From: Pedobacter namyangjuensis
GTDB taxonomy: Bacteria > Bacteroidota > Bacteroidia > Sphingobacteriales > Sphingobacteriaceae
DNA: 64,000 nt
Assembly: GCF_003313325.1 (NCBI RefSeq)
Contig: NZ_QMHQ01000002.1
Span: 744,001-808,000, forward strand
Direction of reading: 5' to 3'
This document shows positions 27,611 through 38,300 of the stretch, piece by piece. Positions within the stretch are counted from its first letter, which is position 1, and each line of letters opens with the position of its first letter. Position numbers and translations under genes: made by a program. The notes under the pieces are model-generated. The model was not told the origin of the DNA, made no database searches, and was given only the letters and a program-made list of their open reading frames with translations.

Positions 27611-29119
27611 TTAACTGGCAACGGCCATCAGTTTCCTTTTTGCCAAAATCCTGTGGACCAGTTTTTTCAGCCTGCTCCGGTAGTCCTCTCCCAGCCACTT
27701 CAGGTAGTCCCTTGTCACCTTGCCAAGGCATTTGCCGTACTGCTTGATCCGGTAGTCGATCTCCCTGTCCAGCAAAGCGATCAGTTCCATCGCCTGGACT
27801 TCGTCCTCAGCGTTATCCACGCACATCAGCGCATGCTGGCGGATGGAATCGCGTATGACCAGCTTTGCCTTCAGGGCGCTATCCACGCACTGCTGGTAGG
27901 CAGCCTGCACATCGAATGCCACTTCCAGGCTGTTGGCGAAAGCGCTTCGCATTTCCAGTGGTATCACATGGGTGTCCCGCTCGGCCTGCTGCATGCTCTG
28001 GTGGTAGATTTCCGGATGCTCGAAGATATGCTTCCAGTCCAGCTCGCTGTTCCAGTTGCCGAACCTTTCGTTGTTGTTTCCCAGGTCTATGATCGAAAAG
28101 GTCTTCTTGCCAGGCAGACGCCTTGCCCCGCGCCCCACCATCTGATGGAAAAGGGTAAGCGAAGTGGTCGCCCGGTAGAGGATCACCGACTGGATCGAAG
28201 GCTCGTCAAATCCTGTGGTCAGGATCGATACCGAGGTAAGGATGGCTCCCTTTGTCCGCTTGAACCAGTCCAGGATCTGCTTTCTTTCCTCTGCCGAGGT
28301 GGTGTTATCCAAATGGCGAATCGCGTGGCCTGCTTTTGTAAAGGCATCCTGCACCATTTTCGAGGAAAAAATACCGTTGTTGAAAATCAGCGTCTTTTTG
28401 CCCAGCGAATGCGAGCGGTAGGCGTGCAACAGCAAATCCAGCATCACCTGCGAACCGTACAGCGCATCGGACGTGTTTACGGTAAAGTCCCCTTTGATCC
28501 CGGTTGCCAGCGAATTGAGCTCCACATCGTAGCTGTGGATCTTTGGCCTTGCCAGAAAGCCCCGCTCGATGAGCGATGAAATGTCCTGGCCCAGGATCAG
28601 CTCCTGGTAGAAACGGTTCATCGGCAGCTCGGCGTCCGAAGAAAACGGGGTCGCCGTCACCCCTACCACCGCTGCGTTCTCGAACCTGCCCAGCAGCTTA
28701 TGAAAGGAATTGTGGTGCGCCTCGTCCACGATCACAAGGCCCACATCGGCAGTTGAAACCAAGCCGTCGCGGATGCGCCGCTTCAGGGTTTCCACCATCG
28801 CTACGTAGCAGTTGTAGCTGTCCCTTGACAGCTTTTTTACCGTACTGTCGATTACCTTGTTGCGAACGCCCCTGCCCTTAAGGGCAGTTGTGGTCTGACG
28901 GCAAAGCTCGATCCGGTGGGTAAGCACAATCACCTTTTTGCCGGTAAGTTCGATGAACCTTCGGGCGATTTCGGAGAATACCACCGTTTTGCCCCCTCCG
29001 GTTGCCAGCTGGTAGAGCAGCCTGGCCTTTCCGCCGGGATGGCCCGCAAGTTTTTCAAAAAGCAGCTCAAGGTCCTGCTGCTGGTAATCGTAAAGTTCGG
29101 CGCGCTGCATTGTTCGCAT
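27611..29119 (-). CDS. SF2 DEAD/DEAH-type helicase
   Basis: 502 residues (start at 29119 or the internal ATG 29110). Helicase motifs in order: Walker A LATGGGKTVVF (about 39-49), motif II LVIVDEAHHNSF, motif III GVTATPF, motif V ILTTGFDEPSIQ, motif VI LFHQMVGRGARR. It resembles the UvrB/ResIII-type helicases found alone in Bacteroidota, with a C-terminal basic domain. No restriction partner is adjacent. Role in DNA or RNA processing unknown. Confidence 0.9.
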   Translation of the reverse strand: MRTMQRAELYDYQQQDLELLFEKLAGHPGGKARLLYQLATGGGKTVVFSEIARRFIELTGKKVIVLTHRIELCRQTTTALKGRGVRNKVIDSTVKKLSRDSYNCYVAMVETLKRRIRDGLVSTADVGLVIVDEAHHNSFHKLLGRFENAAVVGVTATPFSSDAELPMNRFYQELILGQDISSLIERGFLARPKIHSYDVELNSLATGIKGDFTVNTSDALYGSQVMLDLLLHAYRSHSLGKKTLIFNNGIFSSKMVQDAFTKAGHAIRHLDNTTSAEERKQILDWFKRTKGAILTSVSILTTGFDEPSIQSVILYRATTSLTLFHQMVGRGARRLPGKKTFSIIDLGNNNERFGNWNSELDWKHIFEHPEIYHQSMQQAERDTHVIPLEMRSAFANSLEVAFDVQAAYQQCVDSALKAKLVIRDSIRQHALMCVDNAEDEVQAMELIALLDREIDYRIKQYGKCLGKVTRDYLKWLGEDYRSRLKKLVHRILAKRKLMAVAS

Positions 29120-29395
29120 GGTATGGTCATGTTGGTGTACGTACTCAAACGCCCATCGGGAAAAAAGGTTTCAAGCTTGCAAAATAAAAATATTCTAACC
29201 TGCCAACCATGCTTCCAAAGCCTGGACGACCCGAAACATTACCTGTTCCAAGGGGACAAATTGCCCAAATGTCCCAAAACGATGGGACAAAAAAACATTT
29301 TTCCGACGGGCGGGTTTTATCCCCTGCCGGCTGCCGTCCAAGGTCCGGAACACGCCGACCGGCAAGCTAACAACCGACCATCCAAACCGCAGAAC

Positions 29396-30013
29396 ATGGA
29401 AAGCTCAACCTACATCGAGGGCGTACTGCAGCTCATGGGCCAGATCGCCCCGCTCCCCGAACCCTTCCAGCAGCGCATCGCAAGCCAGCTCAAAGCCGAG
29501 CGCCTGCCCGCAAAGACGCTCATGCTCCGTCCCGGCCAGACCGCAAGGCGCGTCTACTACATCAAAAAAGGATTTATAAGGAGCTATTTCCTTGACGGGG
29601 AAGGCAGGGAGCATACCACCGGTTTTGCCGGGGAAAACCAGCTGCTCACCTCAACGGCCAGCTTTCTGCTCCAGCAGCCTGCCGACGAGTACGTCCAGGT
29701 GCTCGCCGAGGCGGAACTGCTCTCGATCAGCTACCATCAGCTCCAGTCCTACTATGCAGATTTTCCCCAGGGCAACCTGATTGGAAGGGTCCTGGTGGAA
29801 AGGCATTTTGCACAGGCCGAAAGCCGCTCGCGTATACTGCGCTACAAAAGTCCACAGCAACGCTACCAGCAGCTGCTTTGCCAGCACCCCAATATCGAGC
29901 AGCTCACCACCACTGCCCACATTGCCTCCTACCTTGGCATCAACCGAGAAACCCTCAGCCGGACCAGGAGCAAGATTCTTAAAACCAATGCCAAATTACC
30001 TGTAATCAACTGA
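29396..30013 (+). CDS. Crp/Fnr family transcriptional regulator
   Basis: 205 residues from ATG 29396; the ORF extends much further upstream but antisense to the helicase gene. N-terminal cyclic-nucleotide-binding-like beta-roll (LMLRPGQTARRVYYIKKGFIRSYF) and C-terminal winged helix (TTTAHIASYLGINRETLSRTRSKI). The cAMP phosphate-binding residues are not conserved, as in many Bacteroidota members. Convergent with the LytTR gene, 13 bp apart. Confidence 0.9.
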   Translation: MESSTYIEGVLQLMGQIAPLPEPFQQRIASQLKAERLPAKTLMLRPGQTARRVYYIKKGFIRSYFLDGEGREHTTGFAGENQLLTSTASFLLQQPADEYVQVLAEAELLSISYHQLQSYYADFPQGNLIGRVLVERHFAQAESRSRILRYKSPQQRYQQLLCQHPNIEQLTTTAHIASYLGINRETLSRTRSKILKTNAKLPVIN

Positions 30014-30026
30014 GAAGGCCGGTCCA

Positions 30027-30863
30027 TTATTCGCTCTGCTCTGTAATTTCTCCATTCCACCAGGATAGAAAATGTGGTGTGCGCCTTCTGGAAACCAGCA
30101 GCTTGAAGCCAAACTTTACAGCGGTATCCAGTTCCAGCATTTTGTTTCCGAGCCTTTTTACACTGATAATCGCCGAGCGGTGCACCATCCACTCCCTTTG
30201 TCCCCGAAAGTAGACCGCCCTATCCAGCTGCCCCTCCCAGTAATCCAGCGTGCCCTTCACCACCAGCTCCTCCCCTTTAAAGGAAACCGCAAAGCAGTCG
30301 TGGCCGTTAACCCTATAAAGCGCCGTTTCCCCTCCGGGCACTTCGACAACACTCAGCCCGGAAGGATGCGAGCTGACCAGCCTTGAGCGCACCTTTACCT
30401 TTACCACCGGTTCCTTGCGGTAATAGAACACCACAAAAAACAGGTTGACCATCCCAATGAACATCAACACCAGCAGAAAAAGCTTCCGGAAAAAATAGGT
30501 ATCCAGTATCCACCTGTCGTGGAGGTGGAAAAGAAAGGTCGCAATGGCAAGCTCCAGCAGCACCGTCGCCCCAAAGCCCAGCAACAGCTGCAAGGCAAAC
30601 CACTTGGCGCCAAGGCCGGTATCCTTGAAACGCCTGTAGAGCCTCCTGCTGACCATGTGCATAAACTCGATCTGGATCAGGGCTGCCGTGGAACTCAGCG
30701 CAAGGGAATAATAATATCGGGACATCCCCCAGAGTTCCAGCCAGGAATATGGCTTATCGTAGGCCACGATCAAGTGCCCTGCTATTATCGAAACCAGGAC
30801 ACTCACAGCCAGGTTACGCCAAAAGTACCTGGAACGGAAATGCGAACTGAGTGCTAGCATCAT
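30027..30863 (-). CDS. Membrane-bound LytTR-type DNA-binding protein
   Basis: About 278 residues from ATG 30863 (the ORF can be extended to a TTG at 30887). Four hydrophobic helices in the first 150 residues (for example NLAVSVLVSIIAGHLIV, FRKLFLLVLMFIGMVNLFFVVFYY), then a LytTR-like domain (about 180-270) with ALYRVNGHDCFAVSF, WMVHRSAIISVKRLGNKMLEL and the end FKLLVSRRRTPHFLSWW. A one-piece membrane regulator; signal unknown. Confidence 0.82.
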   Translation of the reverse strand: MMLALSSHFRSRYFWRNLAVSVLVSIIAGHLIVAYDKPYSWLELWGMSRYYYSLALSSTAALIQIEFMHMVSRRLYRRFKDTGLGAKWFALQLLLGFGATVLLELAIATFLFHLHDRWILDTYFFRKLFLLVLMFIGMVNLFFVVFYYRKEPVVKVKVRSRLVSSHPSGLSVVEVPGGETALYRVNGHDCFAVSFKGEELVVKGTLDYWEGQLDRAVYFRGQREWMVHRSAIISVKRLGNKMLELDTAVKFGFKLLVSRRRTPHFLSWWNGEITEQSE

Positions 30864-31186
30864 AACGGAAAATATTTGGTTGAACAAACGCCCAATGAGC
30901 TAAATAAGCCCAAATTACCAAAAAAAGAGCACTCATACAACTTTTATGCGTAAAATAATCCTTACCTACCAGGCGCTATCTTCTTCCACCGGAAACAAGT
31001 TAAAAAAACGCGGAAAAATTCAGGACAAATGCGGATCATACCGAAAGCGACCCGCCAAGAGCCACTCAGGAAAAAACAAGGCGCCACTCAGGAAAGCTAA
31101 GCACGGCAGGCCTTGACAGGCAAAAAATGCCCCTATAAATTAGCCTCCTTAACCATTACTACCACTAACCTAAAACAGAAAGACAA

Positions 31187-31591
31187 ATGGAAAAACATCC
31201 CTTTGATGAGACCGGTCTGCAGCAGCTGCTCGCCGAACTCTACGCACTTCCCCCTGCAGAACTGCAGACCCAAAGCCAGAATCTTTTGGCCGATCCAAAG
31301 ACCTGGATCCAGACCCACTTTGACCTAGACGTTAAACAACAGGCCTTCCTAGACCAGATGCCCGTAGCCACCCTCGCCTTCCTAGGCGACCAGGGAAGCT
31401 TTGCCATCGCCCACCAGCTGCCCGTAACCCTGCAAAAGAACGGCGATCCTCCCAAAGAGGACGAAGGCAAGCTCTTCACCCCAAAAAGCCGTTTCTCCTT
31501 TGCCACCGACAACCTGGGCCAGACCCTGGCCTCCGGGGAAATGACCATCCTGGTCAGCTACGGACAGACCCTTGGACCAAACGGCAGCTAA
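31187..31591 (+). CDS. Hypothetical protein upstream of Crp-like pair
   Basis: 134 residues, no signal peptide. N-terminal helices (FDETGLQQLLAELYALPPAE, LLADPKTWIQTHFDLDVKQQAFL) and a C-terminal beta part (MTILVSYGQTLG). I do not recognise the family. It opens a run of five + strand genes (31187-33906) that ends at a clear terminator, so it may be co-regulated with the MauE-like and small exported proteins. Confidence 0.65.
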   Translation: MEKHPFDETGLQQLLAELYALPPAELQTQSQNLLADPKTWIQTHFDLDVKQQAFLDQMPVATLAFLGDQGSFAIAHQLPVTLQKNGDPPKEDEGKLFTPKSRFSFATDNLGQTLASGEMTILVSYGQTLGPNGS

Positions 31592-31635
31592 TCCGCTGCA
31601 CATAAAATAACAGACCCAAAGCAAAGGTCCAAGAA

Positions 31636-32283
31636 ATGGAACGGCACGACATCCCCAGCAGCCTCGCGCACCTTACCGGTATAGCCCAGGAAAGCATCCA
31701 GGGATTCGCCCGGCTCTTTCAGCCCATCGAGCTGGACAGAAACCAGGTGCTCTGCGGCCCCGGGCAGAACGGCCGTTCCATTTACCTATTGACCCGTGGC
31801 CTCCTGCACCATTACCGAAAATCAGCTGAAAGCCAGGCCGAAAACGACAACATCCACCAGGACCCCACTCACGACAAGGCCCAAAGCAACCAGACCCTGA
31901 ACATCTACCTTCCCGGTAGCTATATCGGCAGCCCCGCAAGGCTCCTTGCCCCATCCCAGCTGGACTACGTCACCGCCCTAGGCCCCAGCATCCTGCTGGC
32001 CACCAGCCAGCTCAAGCTCCAGGGCCACTGCCTACTGGATCCCGACGCCAGCCAGCTCCTCTTTGCCATCCAGCAGGCCACCCTGCAAAACCAGCTCCGG
32101 CTCATCGAAATGCTCCACCTGCAGCCCGCCGGCAGACGCCAGCAGGTGATGAGCGAAAACCTTGGAGACTACCTGGGCAAAATCCCCAGACAGGTCCTAG
32201 CCAGCTACCTTGCCCTCAGCCGAAAGCACCTGGGCAGGCTGATTCGCGAGCAAAAGGCAATAATTGAAAAGGGAAAAATTTAA
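31636..32283 (+). CDS. Divergent Crp/Fnr-like protein
   Basis: 215 residues. The N-terminal beta-roll is recognisable (FQPIELDRNQVLCGPGQNGRSIYLLTRGLLHHY), with a hydrophilic insert (about 65-90) in place of a normal loop. The C-terminal helix-turn-helix reads GKIPRQVLASYLALSRKHLGRLI. The cNMP-binding residues are missing. Second gene of the + strand run; the next Crp-like gene follows 54 bp later. Confidence 0.7.
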   Translation: MERHDIPSSLAHLTGIAQESIQGFARLFQPIELDRNQVLCGPGQNGRSIYLLTRGLLHHYRKSAESQAENDNIHQDPTHDKAQSNQTLNIYLPGSYIGSPARLLAPSQLDYVTALGPSILLATSQLKLQGHCLLDPDASQLLFAIQQATLQNQLRLIEMLHLQPAGRRQQVMSENLGDYLGKIPRQVLASYLALSRKHLGRLIREQKAIIEKGKI

Positions 32284-32337
32284 AGTGGAAAGTAAAAAGT
32301 TAAAAGTAAAAAATCCCATCCAACCAATTATCCAAGA

Positions 32338-32880
32338 ATGAACCAGAACCTGAAAACCACCCTGCAGTCCCACGGCGCCCTTCGGCCGGAGGCCTGGCTG
32401 GACATCCAGCAGAACATGCAGACCATCAGCCTGGGCTCGGGCGACAGCCTGCCCAGGACCGAAGGCAGTTTTTCCTTCCTTGCCGAGGGTGTCCTCAAGG
32501 AATACGATCCCGAGCAAAGGTCGCGTCCAGCAATCATCAACTTCCTGGCCCAAGGCCAATGCTTTACCACCCGCCGGCACAACCAGCGCCAATATTTCAA
32601 GGCCATCCAGCCCTCCACCATCAACCAGTGGAACAGGGATGCGCTGAACCAGCTCCACCAAAGCTACCCAGAACTGAAAAACAGCTACGATGCGCTCTGC
32701 TCCAGCTACGATCAGACCATCGCCCAGCGAGCTATCTTTCTGGAACTTCCCCCAAGGCATCGACTTCCCGCCTTCCGCGAACCCAACCGCCCCATTATCG
32801 CCTACCTCAAGAAAAAGGACATCGCCAACTACCTCAACCTGAGCTACAGCTACCTGCTGCACATCTGGAACGACTCCTAA
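32338..32880 (+). CDS. Second divergent Crp/Fnr-like protein
   Basis: 180 residues, related in layout to its upstream neighbour: beta-roll part with SFSFLAEGVLKEYDPEQ and FLAQGQCFTTR, helical part, and C-terminal HTH KDIANYLNLSYSYLLHIWND. Shorter than normal Crp and strongly degenerate. Two such proteins in tandem before a MauE-like gene suggest a local regulatory pair, which is inference. Confidence 0.65.
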   Translation: MNQNLKTTLQSHGALRPEAWLDIQQNMQTISLGSGDSLPRTEGSFSFLAEGVLKEYDPEQRSRPAIINFLAQGQCFTTRRHNQRQYFKAIQPSTINQWNRDALNQLHQSYPELKNSYDALCSSYDQTIAQRAIFLELPPRHRLPAFREPNRPIIAYLKKKDIANYLNLSYSYLLHIWNDS

Positions 32881-33107
32881 GCATCATTCCAAAAGCACCC
32901 GAAAAGCAAAACAACAAGCAAAAAAGATGTCCATGGACATCTTTTTTTATGCCAAACAGCATCCTTCAAGCGGCAAAAGCCGACCTAACTTGGTACCAAC
33001 CAAAAAGAAAGGAGGCAGAAAAAAAAGCAGACCATCAGCAATGCCGGCCAAAGGCCAGCACGGACAGCCGTCCAGAACACCGATCCGCCCACCAAAACAA
33101 AGCAGCC

Positions 33108-33599
33108 ATGTACAGCCAGACAGCAGCAACAAAAGCAAAAGCAACATCCATCGCCAGAACGACCCTGGTCACCGGCACCACCCTCGCATGTATTTTCCTG
33201 TTCGTCTATACAGCGCAGGCCAAACTCCTGGAACGGGAAAGTTTCCAGGATTCCATGCATGCCATTCCTTATATCGAGCGCTATGCCGAGACGATCAGCT
33301 GGCTGGTACCCATAACCGAGTTGTGCATTGCCTTGCTGTTGATTGTCCCAGGAACGCAAAGGCTTGGACTGCTGCTCTTCGCTGCAGTCATGGCCATCTT
33401 CACCCTTTACATCGCATCGATGCTTTTGTGGGCGGAAAAGCTGCCCTGCAGCTGCGGCGGCGCAATCGAAAATCTGAGCTGGAACCAGCACATCTGGTTC
33501 AACATAGGCTTTATCGCCCTGGCCATAGTTGCAGCCTGGCTCAAAAAGCAACCAAAAAATTCATCACTATTTAAATCCAAAAACAATGGAAAAATTTAA
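33108..33599 (+). CDS. MauE/DoxX-like redox-associated membrane protein
   Basis: 163 residues from ATG 33108. Four hydrophobic helices: TTLVTGTTLACIFLFVYTAQ, ETISWLVPITELCIALLLIV, LLLFAAVMAIFTLYIASMLL and IWFNIGFIALAIVAAWL. The motif LPCSCGG between helices 3 and 4 is the conserved Cys pair of Bacteroidota MauE/DoxX proteins, thought to pass electrons to or from periplasmic thiols. It overlaps the next gene by 14 bp, which suggests coupled translation. Confidence 0.82.
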   Translation: MYSQTAATKAKATSIARTTLVTGTTLACIFLFVYTAQAKLLERESFQDSMHAIPYIERYAETISWLVPITELCIALLLIVPGTQRLGLLLFAAVMAIFTLYIASMLLWAEKLPCSCGGAIENLSWNQHIWFNIGFIALAIVAAWLKKQPKNSSLFKSKNNGKI

Positions 33600-33906
33600 A
33601 AAAACAGCTTTGGGGCTAATGGTAGCCATCATCGCTTTCGCATTCAGTGCGTTCACCAGTACCGAAAAAGTCAACTACCAGTACTGGCATTTCAAAACCG
33701 GTCAGATGTTGGGCGACGCCGACCAGACCAGCGCCTACGAGCCTGTTACCGATCCGCCACAGGGATGCGACAACGACGAGGTGCTACCTTGCATCGTAAG
33801 AGTGGACATCGACAATCCATCAACGCCCAACCTTGCCTCTTATCTGGCAGGATTCCCTAACGATGCGGCCATTGCTTCTTCGGCCTATATCAAAAGAGGC
33901 AACTAA
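33586..33906 (+). CDS. Small exported Cys-containing protein, DUF6520-like
   Basis: 106 residues from ATG 33586. Signal peptide (MEKFKKTALGLMVAIIAFAFSAFTS). The mature part is about 80 residues with only two cysteines (PPQGCDNDEVLPC). This pattern and its place after a MauE-like gene recall DUF6520 proteins; the family call is tentative. It overlaps the MauE-like gene and is followed by a strong terminator. The two Cys could be a substrate of the MauE-like and TlpA-like proteins of this locus. Confidence 0.6.
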   Translation: MEKFKKTALGLMVAIIAFAFSAFTSTEKVNYQYWHFKTGQMLGDADQTSAYEPVTDPPQGCDNDEVLPCIVRVDIDNPSTPNLASYLAGFPNDAAIASSAYIKRGN

Positions 33907-33921
33907 GCTCTCTAGTCCAAA

Positions 33922-33948
33922 CCAGACCGGCTCACCGGTCTGGTTTTT
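33922..33948 (+). terminator. Intrinsic terminator between convergent operons
   Basis: Perfect 9-bp stem CCAGACCGG / CCGGTCTGG with a 4-nt loop and five T, 15 bp after the small exported protein gene and just before the end of the facing SusD gene. Confidence 0.9.
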
Positions 33949-33951
33949 GAC

Positions 33952-35325
33952 CTACCTCGGGTTCTGGGGCATGCCGCTGATGGCAATCACATCCTCCGGG
34001 ATGGGCAGCGCAAACCGCTTATCAGCAGCTTCCAGCAGGTACTCCACCCCACCGATGCTCCTTCTCACCTGTATTCCCGCACCATCCCTGTTCAGCCGCT
34101 TGATATCCATCCACCTAATTCCCCGAAAGAGAAGTTCCTTTTTTCTTTCCAAGAGGATCCTGTCTATCAATCCTTCCCTGTTGGAAACCGTGACCGGTAC
34201 ATGCAGCGAACGGCCGGATGCATCCCTGCGCCATCTTTTCTCCAGCAGCCTGTCCAGGTACCTGCCCGCCTGTTCCAGTCCACCAACCCTTGCACTGGTT
34301 TCGGCCGCAATCAGGTAGAGCTCATTGGTTGACACCCCGCTGAAATAAGTATTGCTGCCCTCGTAACTCCCCTTGAACCCAATGCTCCCATCCGCGTTGG
34401 TCCTGAACAGCACCACTTTACGCAGGTCATCGGCATCGTAGAGCGCCAAAAGCGACGCGGGCACAAAGCTGTTCGCATTGCTCATCGGAGGTGGCGTAGC
34501 AAGCCTGCTTTCAAAAAGCACTTCCTCGTTGAGCTGCCTTATCGGAAAGGCAGCCGAAGCGTTCAACCCCGCGAAATCCATAAGTTCCCCCTTCAGCTCC
34601 AGTCCCCCCAACGCGTTTTTATAGGCTTCGCCATATTCGCCCATGTACAGCTGCACCCTTGCCAAAAGGCCCAGTGCAGCCGCTTTGGACGGACGGGTTG
34701 GAGCAACCTGCTGCACCTCCAGCAGCTGCACTGCCAACCGGAGATCGGACAGTACCTGGGCAAAGGTCTGCTCCAGGTCAGCCCTTGTACTGGGGGCGTT
34801 GAAATTGGTATTGAGCCTCAGCGGCATGCCCATCTGCACCTTAGAATCGGCCTTATCGTAAACACTGCACCATACAAGCGCACCCTGGAAAAGCAGGTGC
34901 GCCCTAAAAAACAGCGCCTGTCCCCTCACGTTTGCGCTACCGGCCGGATCACCCGCCTTATCCAGGGTCTCCAGCGCCAGATTCGCGACATGGATATTAC
35001 TGTAAAGGTTGGTCCAATCGTTATAGCCAGGGGCAAAAAGGTAGTCCTTTTCAAAAGTGTACATGCGCCTGAAATTCTCGGCGATGGATGCAAGCCTTGC
35101 CGGGGTGATATAGTAGGTGTCGGCGGAGGCCTCGCCTGCGCCAATGTCCTGCTGGTTCATCGTAGGATGATAATCCAGCAGCGCCTGCGCATCCCGGATC
35201 CCGGCAGGGACCACCTGGTTCTTGTTGGGCTTTTCATCCAGGAACTTGTCGCAGGAGAATGCCAGCATAACGGCCATCGCAAACATGCAGCGCCAGGCCA
35301 AATTCTTTATAGGTTGTTTTTTCAT
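33952..35325 (-). CDS. RagB/SusD family outer-membrane nutrient-binding lipoprotein
   Basis: 457 residues. Lipoprotein signal ending in LAFSC (Cys about 25), then DKFLDEKPNKNQV, the typical SusD N-terminus. TPR-like helices: ALFFRAHLLFQGALVWCSVYD, KAAALGLLARVQLYMGEYGEAY, and the C-terminal RILLERKKELLFRGIRWMDIKRLNRDG. Surface partner of the adjacent SusC; together they bind and import an oligomeric nutrient. It starts 4 bp after the SusC stop. Confidence 0.93.
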   Translation of the reverse strand: MKKQPIKNLAWRCMFAMAVMLAFSCDKFLDEKPNKNQVVPAGIRDAQALLDYHPTMNQQDIGAGEASADTYYITPARLASIAENFRRMYTFEKDYLFAPGYNDWTNLYSNIHVANLALETLDKAGDPAGSANVRGQALFFRAHLLFQGALVWCSVYDKADSKVQMGMPLRLNTNFNAPSTRADLEQTFAQVLSDLRLAVQLLEVQQVAPTRPSKAAALGLLARVQLYMGEYGEAYKNALGGLELKGELMDFAGLNASAAFPIRQLNEEVLFESRLATPPPMSNANSFVPASLLALYDADDLRKVVLFRTNADGSIGFKGSYEGSNTYFSGVSTNELYLIAAETSARVGGLEQAGRYLDRLLEKRWRRDASGRSLHVPVTVSNREGLIDRILLERKKELLFRGIRWMDIKRLNRDGAGIQVRRSIGGVEYLLEAADKRFALPIPEDVIAISGMPQNPR

Positions 35326-35329
35326 TTGA

Positions 35330-38300
35330 TCAAAAATTTGTTTTAAGGCCGATAGCCACGTTAAAGGGATTGGTCAAACTCCCGATCGGATAGTCGGGGT
35401 CCACTCCATGGCTGTTGGCACGCCAAAGGATGCCAAGGTTGTTCATGTTCAGCTGCAGACTGGCGGTACGTACCGGCAGCCATCTTTGGCGCTGCTTTGC
35501 CAGCGACCAGGCCATCGACAGGTACTGCAACCTGAGGTGGTCGCCACTGATCACGTTCGCTTCCGATCTGGCATAGAACGCGTCCCTTGACGCATTTTCG
35601 GGATAGACCATCGACGGCACCTGGGTAAACTGCTCGTCGCCGGGCTTCTGCCAGCGCCTTGAAAAATCAGAATGGCCTGTCCTGAAATTGTACAGTGAAT
35701 TATAGCTGATGGACCTTTTGGTAAAAAAATACCCCAGCTTGTAGTTCAGCACGGCGGTAAGACTGAAGTTTCCATAACTAAATGTATGGCGAAAATTCCC
35801 GAAAAGGGTGGGCATGGCCGACCCGTGGTAAACCAGCTGGTCGATCGAAGTCCCCCTGCCGATGATCGCATTGTAGTCCTTGCTTTGCGCTCCGGCAAGT
35901 ATGCCCACCGGATCTCCGGTCAGTGGATCAAGTCCGGCCCATCTGTAGGAGAAAACCCCAAAAACCGGTTTGCCCACCAGTCCGGTCACCACCGGAATCT
36001 CCTTGCCCACAAAAGCGCTCCCATCTGTATTGGGATTATAGTAGGCCGTAACCTTGTCACGGTAACGGGTCAGGTCCAGCCCCGCCTCCCAATCGATACC
36101 AAGGAAGCTCGCTTTGGTCCGCAGTTCAAGCTCCAGACCGCTGCCTGTCATCCTGCCCACGTTTTTGATGATGCTCTCCCCGGCTCCCCCGGTATAGTCG
36201 ATCTGCGCCCTGCCAAAAAGATCCCTGGCCGATTTTCGGTAATAGGCTGCGTTTCCGGCAATCCTTCCCTTGAGCAGCGAAAAATCCGCTCCCAAATTCA
36301 GCATCATCACCCGCTCCCACCTCAGCTCGGGATTGGCAAAGCTGCCAATCTGGGCATAGGGCGTATTGGTGTACGGAGAGCTTGCCGGAAAAGCCAGCGT
36401 GGCATAGGCACTCCTGTTCTGGTCGGTATTGCCGCTGATGCCCAGCGTGCCTTTCAGCTGCAGGCCGTCCACCCAGCCCGCCTTAAAAAATCGTTCGGCT
36501 CCCAGGTTCCACTTCAGCCCCAACGATCCCAGCGGATTGAACCTGTTGTTGGGCAGTACACCAAACAGGTTCGAGCCGTCCCTTCTTGCGCTGGCGCTAA
36601 AGGTATAGCGCCCCAAATAGGTATAGGAACCATTAAAGTAGGCAGACACAAAACGGTTGGTCCGCTCCAGCATCGCCTGGTTGTTCGGTATAAGCCCCAA
36701 TGCGCCGGTGGCATACTGCGGATAGCGGGCCGTAAAATCGACCTGCGAAAAAGTGAGCACTTCGGGATCCATCCCGTAGGTCCTGGACCGTTGCACCGTT
36801 GTCCTGTCCTGGGACATTTCCCCTCCCGCCATTAGCGCAAGGCCATGCCTGCCAATGGTAGCGTTGTAATTGAGCTGCCCACGCAGGTTATAGCTTGGCC
36901 TTCTGCCAAAGGATTTATCCAGAACAGCACCCAGCGGCACCTTATAGCTCAACGCCCCGCTCTGGGCATTTAGCTGCGAAAAATTGTTGACCAGGTTGCG
37001 CACAAAATAGCTCTGCTGGCCATACAGGTTTTCCCCATCGGTCCTTTGCTGCTGGTTGCGGTAGTTCAGCTCCCCCTGTAGTCCCTTTGCAAATTTCTGG
37101 CGAAGGCCTATGTCCAGCAGCACATCATCCAGCCTGCTCGATACATCGGTATGCCTGTAATCCTCCAACGGATAGTATTTCCAGTCCAGAAGCGCTGCCG
37201 GCAAGCCCTGCAGATAAGCCAGCGAATAGTCCTTTGCCACTGCCAGGGGCCTGCCATCATTACCGGCAAAACGCGTGTACATCGGCAGCTCGCCGCCAGG
37301 CACCGAAACGCTTCCGTAGCCGGGCCTGCCCCCAGTGGAAAGGCTCCGGGTCAGCAACAGGCCAAGGGAAACCTCCAAACCCTTTAAGGGCGTCAGCAGA
37401 GCACTGATGTTAAGGTTTGTCCGCTGGTAGCCCGCACCCAGTTCGCTGGAATTGCGGTCATGCCCGAAGGAAGTCCTCCAGGCCAGTTTGTCCGCACTGC
37501 CACTCAGCTGCAGGCTGTACTGCTGGTTCAGTCCGTTGCGGTAGAAATACCTTGAAAACTCGTTCCTCACATCACTGTCCCGAAAGCCCTGCACCGCTTC
37601 GGCTAGCTGCGCATCATCCACTGCTCCCAAGCGGTGGCGGCGCAAAACCGCTACCAGAGGACTTACCGGCGCCATCAGCGCAGCCGGGGAAACCGCATCG
37701 AAACGCCCCCTTTCAAAAAGCATCAGCTCCACGTCCACCATTTCCGAAGGCGACATTTGCTGCAGGCCGAAAAGGTCCGGCTTTGCCGTCATCATCGTAC
37801 TGGCACCAAAGGAAACCGAAAACGGTTTTCCAAGCGCCCCTTTTTTTGTCGTGATTACAATTACCCCGTTGCCCGCCTTTGCCCCCCAGATGGAAGTGGC
37901 CGCGGCATCCTTGAGTATGGTAACACTCTCCACATCATTGGGATTGATATTTTCGAGTTCTCCCTGGTAGGGGAAATTGTCCACCACCACCAGTGGCGCC
38001 GAAGGGCCCTGTATGGTGCTTAGTCCGCGAACCGAAAGCTGGCTTCCCCCGGCGCCCCTTCTGTCCAGGTTCAGTGCCGAGGAAAGGTACGGGAGCCTGT
38101 CCATTACATTTGTTCCGATCTGCTGGGAAAGCAGCTTTTCGTCCACCAGCCCAAAAGCGCCCGTACTGCGTTCGCGTGGAATCCGCTGATATCCCGTAGA
38201 CACCGTTACCACCTCTAGCGTACCCGCCGACTCCTCCATAAAAAACTCCTGCAGTTTTCCTGTCCTTCCATCCACAGCACGCAGCTGCCGGCTATAGCCC

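Noticed and set aside
27653..28579. 308-codon + strand frame
   Set aside because: Antisense to the helicase gene, whose motifs are unambiguous.
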